62,670 nt of DNA from Terriglobia bacterium (GTDB taxonomy: Bacteria > Acidobacteriota > Terriglobia > UBA7540), in assembly GCA_020072925.1 (NCBI GenBank), contig JAIQGA010000007.1, forward strand, positions 1 to 62,670, given 5' to 3'. The notes beneath the pieces are model-generated. The model had not been told where the DNA came from. It saw only the letters and a program-made list of their open reading frames with translations, and searched no databases. Shown here one piece after another: positions 9,192-18,800 of this stretch (its first letter is position 1; each line of letters starts with the position of its first letter). Made by a program: the position numbers and the translations under genes.

Positions 9192-10310
9192 ATGCCGCCA
9201 CGTACCCTGCAATTCTTAGCCGCCTCGCCGTACCGTGCTCTGGTGGGAGTGGGCGGAATCGGGACCGGCATTTTCTTTGCGCTGCAAGGAGACCACACCC
9301 TCGGGCGTAACGAAAGCCGCCCGGCCCGACTGCTTGACGTGCGGGACTACTGCAAGCTGCACATCATCACCCACTATATGGCGGTCCTCCTGGGAGCGCG
9401 TCCGGGCGGCTCGCCTTTCCATATCCTTCCCATTGGCAAAGTTGGCGATGACGACTCGGGTCATCGCGTGCTGGGCGAAATGGAACTTGCCGGCATCGAT
9501 ACACGCTTCGTCGCAAAAGTAAAAGACCAACCGACTCTCTTCAGCGTTTGCTTCCAGTATCCGGACGGCACCGGTGGCAATCTCACCACCAGCGAATCGG
9601 CGGCTTCGAGGTTGGCCCCCAAGGACATTGACGTCTGTTTGCCCTGGCTCGCTGCACATGGCGGCAAGTGTATGGCCTTGGCCGCGCCGGAGGCTTCTCT
9701 CGAGGTCCGGGACCGCCTGCTCCGGGCGGCCACCCCTTCGCGAGCTTTTCGGGCAGGCGCCTTTACTTCCTCAGAAGTACGCGAGGCCTCGCAACGCGGT
9801 CTGTTCGCGCTTCTCGACTTGGTGTGCATGAACGAGGATGAAGCAGGAACTCTGATCGATCAGACCTTCGACCGAGAGGCCCCCCAAGCATTCCTTGACC
9901 GATGTGCTGAAGTCTTGACTTCCTCCAACCCTGAAGTCTGGATCATGGTCAGCGCCGGTCGGCACGGCGCCTACGGTTTTGCGAATGGCGTATGGGATCA
10001 CTGCCCGGCCCCGTCGGTACCTGTGGCCAGCACGGCGGGAGCCGGGGATGCCCTGATGGCGGGTGTCCTCGCGGCGATTGCGGTGGGGATACCCTTTGTT
10101 CAGCCCGGTCCGGCGCGGGAGACCTTCGCCTCGCGGCCACTGGGAAGCGCGCTGGACCTGGGTGTTCTCCTTGCTGCCTATACCGTTACTTCTCCGCACA
10201 CAATCCATCCCACCGCAAATCTCGAGACTCTCCTGACCTTTGCCGACGAACTTGGCGCCAGCTTCTCTGACGAGATTGCTCGCCATCTACGCAGAGATGA
10301 CCGGGATTAG
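9192..10310 (+). CDS. PfkB-family carbohydrate kinase
   Basis: The ATG at 9192 follows the preceding stop by one base and has GGAG six bases upstream. An in-frame TTG at 9165 is possible but less likely. The 372-residue protein contains the PfkB N-terminal glycine motif (VGVGGIGTG), a lid region (HILPIGKVGDDDSGHRVL) and the C-terminal signature STAGAGDALMAG, whose Asp is the catalytic base. FfSexact sugar specificity cannot be read from sequence. An unusual stretch after the N-terminal strand (TLGRNESRPARLLDVRDYCK) is not typical of ribokinase or fructokinase and may define a subgroup. The two-gene unit with the NagB-like protein suggests phosphorylation followed by isomerisation or deamination of one sugar. 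Confidence 0.8.
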   Translation: MPPRTLQFLAASPYRALVGVGGIGTGIFFALQGDHTLGRNESRPARLLDVRDYCKLHIITHYMAVLLGARPGGSPFHILPIGKVGDDDSGHRVLGEMELAGIDTRFVAKVKDQPTLFSVCFQYPDGTGGNLTTSESAASRLAPKDIDVCLPWLAAHGGKCMALAAPEASLEVRDRLLRAATPSRAFRAGAFTSSEVREASQRGLFALLDLVCMNEDEAGTLIDQTFDREAPQAFLDRCAEVLTSSNPEVWIMVSAGRHGAYGFANGVWDHCPAPSVPVASTAGAGDALMAGVLAAIAVGIPFVQPGPARETFASRPLGSALDLGVLLAAYTVTSPHTIHPTANLETLLTFADELGASFSDEIARHLRRDDRD

Positions 10311-10330
10311 AAGAGCGGAAGGCAAACTTG

Positions 10331-11539
10331 CTACCGTGGGGTGGCCTTGCGCAGGTTGAACTGTTCCAGAGCCCAGGCAGCTTTCTTGTCGAGATTCAGC
10401 CCTCTGTAAGCGCGGTGTAGCAGGTAATAAGCTTCGCTCTTCTCGGGGCTGATCTCGGTGGCACGTTCCAAGTGCGGAAGGGCGCGTGAGTATTGACGTA
10501 AACCGATCTGAGCTTGTCCAAGCCGGCAGTTTGCATCGTAGTTGTCGCGGTCTCGCGCCAAAGCCTTTTCAAGATAAGGCACCGCCGCCGTGTAGTTCCC
10601 GGCGCGGCAGAGGACGCCGCCCATTTCCACCAGGGCGCGCGTGTCCCCCGGGTAACGTTCAAGCTGTATCTTCAGTTCTCGCACGGCGTCGTCCGAGCGC
10701 CCCATCACGCCCAGCAACGAACCCAGCATCAAGTGGATGTCGGGCCAGTTTGGATCGCGCTTGAGCGCCTGCTGGTATTCCGCAAGCGCTTCGGAAGTCA
10801 GCATGCGCGCCGAGAGCACGTCGCCCTTGAACACACGTAGGAGCGCGGAGTCAGGCGCCTTCTGCTCGACCCACCGCAAGGCTTGATCAGATAGGGCGGC
10901 ATAATCAGCGGGCACCAGGGGCTTTTCCTCATCCTGGCGATAGGCCAGCCGCGCGTAGGCCTGTCCGAGCAACCAGACCGCCTGAACGTTGTTCGGATCG
11001 AGCGCCACGGACCGCTCCAGGAAAGCAACGGCCGAGTTGGCATCCCCATGGATCATCGCCAGGCTACCCAGCGCCCAGAACAGCAGCGGGTCCATATCCT
11101 TGATGCGAGCCGCCTCCTCCAGTGTCCGCTGCGCGTGGTCGTATTCCCCCAAGTCTAGATACGAGAGCCCCAGGAAGAGTCGAGCGCTGAACTCGCGAGG
11201 GCTTGCCTCCAGGGCGCGGCAAAGTTCGCTCACGGCCTCGCGATTTTTGTGCTGCCAGTAGCAGGCTAGCCCCAGATTGACGCGCGCCGGCACGCTGCCG
11301 GGGTCCGTAGCGAGAATCTGCCGGTAGAGTTTCTCGGCTTGAGCGTAATTGCCTGCGTGGGCGGCGGCTTGCGCCCTTTGGAAGACCAACTCTGGTGAGT
11401 CCTCCCGGACTTGGGCGCGGGCCGCGCCTCCAAGAAACAGGAGCAGCAAAAGCCCACCTGCCCGAAGGCTGGCAACAAGGCCGCGGGGGAATCGTTCTTT
11501 TTGGACAACAACGAGACTGGTCTGGACTGCGATTCTCAT
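10331..11539 (-). CDS. secreted or periplasmic TPR-repeat protein
   Basis: The product is about 402 residues from the ATG at 11539. An in-frame start at 11602 is possible, and neither has a strong ribosome binding site. A hydrophobic segment (GGLLLLLFLGGAARAQ) reads as a signal peptide ending near residue 43. The rest is a solenoid of about ten tetratricopeptide repeats, with consensus pieces such as NLGLACYWQHKNREA, LGLSYLDLGEYDHAQ and CRLGQAQIGLRQYSRA. TPR proteins of this kind scaffold protein-protein contacts. No catalytic domain is visible. The gene is divergent from the second TonB-dependent receptor and convergent with the kinase gene. Confidence 0.75.
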   Translation of the reverse strand: MRIAVQTSLVVVQKERFPRGLVASLRAGGLLLLLFLGGAARAQVREDSPELVFQRAQAAAHAGNYAQAEKLYRQILATDPGSVPARVNLGLACYWQHKNREAVSELCRALEASPREFSARLFLGLSYLDLGEYDHAQRTLEEAARIKDMDPLLFWALGSLAMIHGDANSAVAFLERSVALDPNNVQAVWLLGQAYARLAYRQDEEKPLVPADYAALSDQALRWVEQKAPDSALLRVFKGDVLSARMLTSEALAEYQQALKRDPNWPDIHLMLGSLLGVMGRSDDAVRELKIQLERYPGDTRALVEMGGVLCRAGNYTAAVPYLEKALARDRDNYDANCRLGQAQIGLRQYSRALPHLERATEISPEKSEAYYLLHRAYRGLNLDKKAAWALEQFNLRKATPR

Positions 11540-11620
11540 GATACGGACAAAGCGTCGTTTGGCGCTCGTGCATCCTGGCGACGAGACATTGATTCCCAGC
11601 AAGCCAGTGTCCCAACTGAC

Positions 11621-11648
11621 TTGACATTTGCCCTGTTGGGAGTAGACT
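11621..11648 (+). promoter_or_regulatory. putative sigma-70 promoter for the second TonB receptor
   Basis: TTGACA (11621-11626), a 16-base spacer, and TAGACT (11643-11648) give a perfect -35 and a 4/6 -10. It lies about 95 bases upstream of the receptor ATG. Confidence 0.5.
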
Positions 11649-11743
11649 CACTTCGAAACCTTACGATTGTATCCTTTTTGTTGTGACCCGAACGCTTTCC
11701 GTCGTTAATCGTAAGGAGCATAGCTCCGGGAGGGAGAGCCCCC

Positions 11744-14700
11744 ATGAAGAGAGCAGCGCAGATATTCTGGCTGGTCGCGGCATTTGGATTCCTCACCGCG
11801 ATGCCAGCGTGGGCACAAATTGGGACCGGGAGCATCACCGGCATGGTCTTTGACCCCAGCAAAGCCGTTATCCCGGAAGTGGAAGTTGTCGTCACCAACG
11901 TTGATACCAATGTATCCCGCAAGACTACCACTACAGCCAGCGGCGACTACTCGGTGACCGGCTTGCTTCCCGGACGTTACACCGTGACCGCGCGCAGGGC
12001 CGGTTTTCGAGTCGCCTCCGTGCCGGCGTTCACCCTGGAAGTTGATCAAAAAGCGCGCGTGGATCTTACCCTCCAGGTCGGCCAGATGACTCAGACCGTT
12101 TCGGTGACCGGCGAGGCACCTGTGCTGGATACTTCTTCCTCGACGGTGGGCGAGGTCATTGAGAACCGGCGGGTCGTCGACCTGCCGCTGAACGGCCGGA
12201 ATTTTCTAGACTTGACGACCCTCAGCCCGGGCGTGACGTTCACCAAGGATGGGAATGATTCTTTTGGAGAGGTCCGCGAAGTAGGACGTCGGGTGAGCGA
12301 TCAGTACGCGGTCGGAGGGGCTCGGGCACAGGATACGAACTTCCTGCTGAACGGCGGCACGAATACCGAGCCGGACTTCAATACCTTTGCCTCGGTCCCT
12401 TCCATCGACGAGATTCAGGAATTCAAGGTCATGACCAATTCCTATACGGCGGAATACGGCCGCGGCGCGTCCCAGATCAACGCCACCACCAAGTCCGGCA
12501 CGAACAGCTTTCATGGCACGGCCTATGACTTCCTGCGCAACGACGCGCTCGACGCGCACGACTTTTTCGATGGCGTCTTCGATCCCGGCGGGCCCAAGCC
12601 GGCTTTTCGCCAAAACCAGTTCGGAGCGACTGCCGGCGGCAAGATCCTTCGCGACAAGGCCTTCTTTTTCGCCAGCTACGAAGGGCTCCGTGATCGGACC
12701 AGTTACACGGGATCGGCAACCGTGCCGACGGCCCTGGCGCGAACCGGCGACCTCTCCGACTACGGCATACCGATATTCAAACCTCACACGGTGGATGCCA
12801 ACGGCGATTCTCTGTTCTATCCGGGCAACACCCTGCCCGCGGGCTGCTACACCAGCGACCCCAACGTTAACGAAGAATGGCCGAACATGACGATCTCGCC
12901 GGAGTGCATCAACCCGGCCGTCGCCAAGTTTCTCGCCAGCCCTTATGCGCCGCCGCCCAACCGCGACGGCATCTACAGCAACTATGTTCAGGTCGTCAGG
13001 AACACCACCGGCTGGGACCAGGCGGCCGGCCGGCTCGACTACGTTCTCAACCCCAAGATGATCATCTGGGGCCGCTACTCTTTCGGGCGCGAGAAGGCGG
13101 TGGATGCCAACCCCCTGCCGGAGCGCGGGCTCCTTCAGGACGTGATCAGTTCCACGGCGAATCTTCATTTCTCATGGACGATCACGCCGCGGATGGTGAA
13201 TGAAATCCGCGCCAGCTACCTCCGGCTGGGTTCTACGAATTACGGCGCGTTGGCTTTCAAAAAGAATGTGGCAGCCGAGATCGGCATTCCTGGAACTTCC
13301 AATTTTCCTGCCGACTGGGGCGCTCCGGATTTTGAAAGCGACGACGGGCTGGTGAGCCTGGGAGAAGACCAGATCGGTCACCCTGTTCAGAACATTGATA
13401 ACGTTTATGAATACGGTGATGACTGGTCCCTAAGCTATGGCCGCCACCTGATCAAGGCCGGAGTCAACATCCGCCGCGAACAACTGAACGTGTTTGCCCA
13501 TAACTGGCCGCGCGGCGCTTTCACCCTGGAGTCGGCCTCCTCGGCGCCGGCGATTGTCAACCCCGACGGCACCCTAAGCTTCGACACCAGCGCGGGCGGG
13601 CAGAGTGTGGCCTCGTTCCTGCAAGGCGTCAGCCAAGTGGCCGCAGTCGGTGTCGGAGACACTTACGTCCACCTTCGCCGCTGGGCGCAAGCCTATTACA
13701 TTCAGGACGACTTCAAAGTCAGCAAGAACCTCACCCTCAACTTCGGCCTCCGCTACGAATACGGGCCTTACTGGCACGACACCAACAATCTCCTCGTGAA
13801 TCTCGATCTGAGCAACGGGCTCATGGCTCCTGGCATCGCCACGCTGATCCGGCCGGGAACCGGCGACCCGTACGCCGGATTCACGGGAGGAATTCAGCTC
13901 GGCCCCGATCTGCCCTTCGTCAGCACCAACAAGTTCGGGGGAGCCCTGGTGGCGCCGGATCGAACCAACTGGTCACCCCGGTTTGGCTTCGCATGGGCGC
14001 CGGAATGGGGCAAGGGCCGGACCGTCCTCCGCGGAGGCGCGGGAATTTTCTATTCCCCGCCGCTCGCGAATCCCTGGTACAACTTCGCCGAGAACGTGCC
14101 GCGCAGCATGCAGTTGAACCTGCTGAGCAACTTCTCGGTCGTCGACCAGGTCTTTGCCAACGCGACCGCGGGCGTCATCGAACAACCTTTCGTGCTGGGG
14201 ATTGAGACCCGCGCTCGCACCCCGCGCGTGCAGCAATGGAGCTTGGGAATTCAGCACGAAATCGTCCCCAACCTGCTCCTGGACGTGGCCTACGTGGCTT
14301 CCGCATCCACGCATCTGCCGCACCTGGTGGATTTCAACTGGAATCTACCGGCCATGGATGCACACCACAACGTGCTCCAGCCGGTCACGTACGGAGATCC
14401 CTACTACCCCAGCCTGGGCGTTTTTGCCAACATGGTCGAGCATGCCACTTCCGCCAACTACAATTCTCTACAGATGAAAGTCGAGAAGAAGTGGGCGCAA
14501 GGGTTCTCCTTCCTCAGCTCCTATACCTGGTCGAAGTCGCTGGACGCTTCTTCCTCGACGCGTGACGGTGGCCCAGGCGGTTGGCTGGCGAATGCCACTC
14601 CGCGCCTCTTCGACCGGCGTCATGATTATGGACCCTCGGTCTTCGACGTACGCCAGAACCTGGTCAACAGCGCCCTCTACGAATTGCCCTTCGGACGCGG

Positions 14701-15265
14701 CAAGCGCTGGGGCCAGAACTGGTCCGCTCCCGTAGACAAGGCGCTGGGCGGGTGGCAGATCGGCGGCATCAACGTCATCCGGGGCGGCTTCCCGGGCTCG
14801 TGCATTGTGGACAACGATGCCGCGGTCAGCAATGCGGGATTCGAGGTGGACTACTGCGATGCGCTCTCGGGCGTCAACCCTAATTGGGGCCCGCGTACCC
14901 TCCAGCAGTGGTGGAACATTCAGGCGTTCTCTTTTCCCAGCGATAACCAAGTCTTCGGGAACGCGGGGCGTGACACCCTGCGCGGCCCGAGTTTCATTAC
15001 CTTCGACTTCAGCGCCATGAAGACAACGAACCTGACCGAGAAGCTGAAACTCCAGTTCCGTTTCGAAGCCTTTAACCTGCTCAATCACCCGGTGTTCAGC
15101 ATGCCTCAAACGGTTCTGGACAGTTACCCAGGAGTCGGCACGGGCTCGCCAGTTCCCGTGCCGCAACCCGTTGATAACGGTTCGTTAGGAAGTGTTTTTG
15201 GTTCGATTGGCAGCACTGCCGCTTCCAACCGGCAGTTGCAGTTCGCTATGAAGTTGATTTGGTGA
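11744..15265 (+). CDS. TonB-dependent receptor with N-terminal carboxypeptidase-regulatory-like domain (Oar-like)
   Basis: The ATG follows GGGAGGGAG and opens a classical signal peptide (FWLVAAFGFLTAMPAWAQ, cleavage near residue 25). The 1173-residue protein has a CarboxypepD_reg-like domain (about 27-110: GMVFDPSKAVIPEVEVVV), a plug (about 125-250, with VVDLPLNGRNFLDL and the EYGRGASQINATTKSG motif) and a large beta barrel that ends QLQFAMKLIW. It is the same family as the receptor at 4444-7776, with the same domain order but clearly divergent sequence, so the two probably take different ligands. No hydrolase gene follows it, so its substrate is less constrained by context. It stands alone, with a 595-base gap downstream. 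Confidence 0.88.
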   Translation: MKRAAQIFWLVAAFGFLTAMPAWAQIGTGSITGMVFDPSKAVIPEVEVVVTNVDTNVSRKTTTTASGDYSVTGLLPGRYTVTARRAGFRVASVPAFTLEVDQKARVDLTLQVGQMTQTVSVTGEAPVLDTSSSTVGEVIENRRVVDLPLNGRNFLDLTTLSPGVTFTKDGNDSFGEVREVGRRVSDQYAVGGARAQDTNFLLNGGTNTEPDFNTFASVPSIDEIQEFKVMTNSYTAEYGRGASQINATTKSGTNSFHGTAYDFLRNDALDAHDFFDGVFDPGGPKPAFRQNQFGATAGGKILRDKAFFFASYEGLRDRTSYTGSATVPTALARTGDLSDYGIPIFKPHTVDANGDSLFYPGNTLPAGCYTSDPNVNEEWPNMTISPECINPAVAKFLASPYAPPPNRDGIYSNYVQVVRNTTGWDQAAGRLDYVLNPKMIIWGRYSFGREKAVDANPLPERGLLQDVISSTANLHFSWTITPRMVNEIRASYLRLGSTNYGALAFKKNVAAEIGIPGTSNFPADWGAPDFESDDGLVSLGEDQIGHPVQNIDNVYEYGDDWSLSYGRHLIKAGVNIRREQLNVFAHNWPRGAFTLESASSAPAIVNPDGTLSFDTSAGGQSVASFLQGVSQVAAVGVGDTYVHLRRWAQAYYIQDDFKVSKNLTLNFGLRYEYGPYWHDTNNLLVNLDLSNGLMAPGIATLIRPGTGDPYAGFTGGIQLGPDLPFVSTNKFGGALVAPDRTNWSPRFGFAWAPEWGKGRTVLRGGAGIFYSPPLANPWYNFAENVPRSMQLNLLSNFSVVDQVFANATAGVIEQPFVLGIETRARTPRVQQWSLGIQHEIVPNLLLDVAYVASASTHLPHLVDFNWNLPAMDAHHNVLQPVTYGDPYYPSLGVFANMVEHATSANYNSLQMKVEKKWAQGFSFLSSYTWSKSLDASSSTRDGGPGGWLANATPRLFDRRHDYGPSVFDVRQNLVNSALYELPFGRGKRWGQNWSAPVDKALGGWQIGGINVIRGGFPGSCIVDNDAAVSNAGFEVDYCDALSGVNPNWGPRTLQQWWNIQAFSFPSDNQVFGNAGRDTLRGPSFITFDFSAMKTTNLTEKLKLQFRFEAFNLLNHPVFSMPQTVLDSYPGVGTGSPVPVPQPVDNGSLGSVFGSIGSTAASNRQLQFAMKLIW

Positions 15266-15860
15266 GGCGCACGCGAGTATCGAATTCTGGTTCACAACTC
15301 CCACGCCGCAGGGGGCGGAACATTCGCCCCCCGCGTGTGGACCAGTGGAGGCTCCACTTCTAGCCTTCCTTCGACCGCAACGCTTCAATAGGGGTCGCAA
15401 CAGCCGGAGCTATATGTGCGTGGCGTCCCGGTAGCCCGTGACCCTGCCGGAACGCTGTGCCCCGCAAAGGCCTTCAGGTTTCCCCATTCCACTGCCTCCC
15501 GGACTTCCTCAACCGTCTGCAATTGAGTAAAGCATTTCATCTCAGGGCGGAATGCCGCTTACCGGTCGGCTGCGGAATCATATTGAGAATTCAGGTTGGG
15601 GCGACTTGGCAGAACGAGTAATCGTGCTGGATTCTGCATTGGAGGCGATGACCGCAAGCAAGTTGCGACAGACAAGTAGAGCTCCTTTCCAGTCAGGCTT
15701 TTGCCAACAACCTGGATGGGCCGAAATCACTGCCAGATAAATATCCCTTATAGACAGCATAAAAACATTTGTCATTTGTTCAATTACGGGGTGTGCTAAG
15801 GTTCATACTCACGGTACTTCCGCGGCCCACGTCTCGTGTTCCAAGAAACTTGGAACCATT
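15266..15860. other. intergenic region upstream of glutamate synthase
   Basis: About 595 bases with no convincing gene. It contains a hairpin at 15311-15331 (GGGGGCG pairing with CGCCCCC), a second at 15344-15358 (AGTGGA/TCCACT), and a palindrome directly before the gltB start, described separately. The first two may end the receptor transcript although neither has a T-tract. I could not match the region to a known glutamine or other riboswitch, nor find a convincing -35/-10 pair. Confidence 0.5.
15839..15855 (+). promoter_or_regulatory. palindrome/hairpin abutting the gltB start codon
   Basis: TTCCAAG (15839-15845) and CTTGGAA (15849-15855) form a perfect 7-bp inverted repeat around AAA, ending five bases before the gltB ATG. 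In RNA the hairpin would hide the only GGA-like ribosome binding site. In DNA it could equally be a regulator half-site pair. No function is known. Confidence 0.45.
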
Positions 15861-18800
15861 ATGGAAAACATAGATTTCAACTCCGGTCTACCAGCGCCGC
15901 AAGGTTTGTACGACCCCCAGTTCGAGCACGACGCCTGCGGAATCGGTTTTCTGGCAAACATCGCGGGCCAGAAATCCCATGACATCATCACCAAGGGCAT
16001 CCAGATTCTGATCAACCTCACGCACCGCGGGGCGTGTGGCTGTGACCCGGAGACAGGCGACGGGGCTGGCATCCTGATCCAGATCCCGCACACTTTCTTC
16101 CGCCGCGAATGCGCGGGGTCGGGTTTCACGATTCCCGATCCCGGCGAATACGGCGTCGGCATGGTGTTCCTGCCGGTGGAGATGCACGAACGAATACTCT
16201 GTCAGGGCATCATTGAGAAGATTGTGCGCGAGGAAGGCCTTGCCGTGCTCGGCTGGCGGGACACCCCGGTCGATGCCCGGCGGATCGGCCGTCTGGCGCG
16301 CAGCACGCAGCCCTATATTGAGCAGGTTTTCATCCGCCGCGCGCCCGGCATGGACCAGGACGCCTTGGAGCGGAGGCTTTATGTGATTCGCCGCCGGGCC
16401 GAGGTGGAGGTGGCGCGCTCCGACATAAGTGGCAAGGGCCACTTCTATATCCCTTCGCTCTCCTCACGGACCATTGTGTACAAGGGATTGCTGCTCGCGC
16501 CGCAGATCACGAGTTTTTACGAAGACCTGTCGGACCCGGAAGTGACGAGCGCGCTCTGCCTTATCCACCAGCGTTTTTCCACCAACACCTTTCCGACGTG
16601 GCCGCTTGCACACCCGTATCGTTACCTGTGCCACAACGGGGAAATCAACACGCTGCGCGGCAACGTGAACTGGATGCACGCCCGGCAATCGGTGCTGTCT
16701 TCTCCCTTATTTGGAAAGGACATCAAGAAGCTGCTGCCGGTAATTGCGCCGGGCGGGAGCGACTCGGCCAATCTGGACAATGCGGTGGAACTGTTGGCCA
16801 TGGCCGGACGCAGCATGCCGCACGTGCTGGAAATGCTCGTCCCGGCGGCCTGGGAGAACGACCCCACCCTACCCGAGGACGTCAAGGCCTTCTACGAGTA
16901 TCACGCCTCGTTGATGGAACCCTGGGACGGGCCGGCGGCCCTGGCGTTTACCGACGGGCGCGTGGTCGGTGCCAAGCTCGATCGCAACGGTCTGCGTCCC
17001 ATCCGCTACCTGGTGACGACCGATGGTCTGGCAATTGTAGCCTCGGAAGCTGGTGCGCTGCCGGTCAAGCCGGAGGACGTCCGCGCCAAGGGAAGACTGG
17101 CGCCCGGCCGCATGTTGCTGGTGGACACTGAACGCGGGCGGTTTATCGCCGATGAAGAAATCAAGGCAGAACTGGCCGCTCGGCAGCCTTACGCGCAATG
17201 GCTGCGCGAAAACCAGATTACCCTCCATAAACTTCCTGCTCCCTCCCGAGTCCAGCCCACGGAGCATGACACGATCCTGATGCGGCAGCGGGCCTTCGGC
17301 TACACCGACGAAGACCTGCGCATGATCATGCTGCCCATGGCGACGAAAGGCGAAGAGCCCGTCGGTTCCATGGGCACGGACACGCCGCTCGCTTGTTTGT
17401 CGGACAAGCCGCAACTGCTTTTCCATTACTTCAAGCAGATGTTTGCCCAGGTGACCAATCCCGCGATCGATCCCATCCGTGAGGAACTGGTCATGTCGCT
17501 GGCCGGCTATATCGGCTCCGAGGGCAACATCCTCGACGAGACTCCGAAGCATTGCCACACGCTGAAGCTCCCGCACCCCATCGTGACCAACCGCGGCCTG
17601 GAAAAAATCCGCCGGGTTAGTTGGGGCGATTTCCTTGCCACCACCCTGCCGATGCTCTTCCGCGTGGACGGCGGCGCAGAGATGGAGAGGGCTTTGGACG
17701 GCCTCTGTCGCCGCGCATCGCTGGCAATCAAGTCGGGGTACACGCTTTTGATTCTCTCCGACCGCGGTGTGGATGAGGGCTACGCGCCGATCCCCAGCCT
17801 GCTGGCGCTCTCGGCGGTGCACAATCATCTGGTGCGCGAAGAAACGCGCAACCAGGTGGCGCTCATCGTCGAATCCGGCGAACCGCGGGAAGTCATGCAC
17901 TTCGCCCTGCTGCTCGGCTATGGAGCTAGCGCCGTCAACCCTTACCTCGCCATTGAGACCCTGGAGGACCTTTTCGCGCGCGGATACTTTCCGGCGGGCT
18001 ACACCTTCGACAAGGTTCTGAAGAATTACCTCAAGGCGGTGGACAAGGGCCTCCACAAGACTTTTTCAAAGATGGGCATCTCGGCGTTGCAGAGTTATTG
18101 CGGCGCGCAAATCTTCGAGGCCATCGGGCTGAATCGCGCGCTGGTGGAACGCTACTTCACCGGCACGGCGTCGCGCATCGAGGGCGTGGGAACGGAAGTG
18201 CTGGCTCGGGAAGCGCGGATGCGGCACGAGTTGGCCATGCGCCCGCCCACCGCCTTGGACACCGAGTTAGATGTCGGCGGGAACTATCAATACCGGGTGC
18301 GCGGCGAGCGGCACATGATCAACCCGCTCACCATCAGCAAGCTCCAGCACGCCGTGCGACAGTCGAGCTTTGCGACTTTTCAGGAATTCAGCAAGATAGT
18401 GAATGAGCAGAACCGCGACCTACAGACGCTGCGGGGTTTGCTGGAATTTCGTCCCGCGGGCCCGCCGGTGCCGATCGAGGACGTCGAGCCCGCTGCCCAG
18501 ATTGTCAGGCGGTTCGCAACCGGCGCCATGTCGTTTGGTTCCATCAGCAGGGAGGCCCACGAGACGTTGGCCATCGCCATGAACCGGATGGGCGGGCGCT
18601 CCAACACCGGCGAAGGCGGCGAAGACGAGACTCGCTTCCGCCCCGATCCTAACGGCGATCTGCGGCGCAGCGCTGTCAAGCAAGTGGCTTCTGGGCGCTT
18701 TGGGGTTACAGCGCACTACTTGGTCAACGCCGACGACTTGCAGATCAAGATCGCGCAAGGCGCCAAACCCGGCGAGGGCGGCCAATTGCCCGGCCACAAA

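Noticed and set aside
15402..15480. Possible riboswitch upstream of gltB
   Set aside because: The stretch is G+C-rich with several small stems, but I could not match it to the conserved core of glutamine, c-di-GMP or other known riboswitches.
16869..18056. 395-codon open frame on the minus strand
   Set aside because: Fully antisense to gltB, rich in His/Arg/Val typical of reverse-strand translation, and without start signals.
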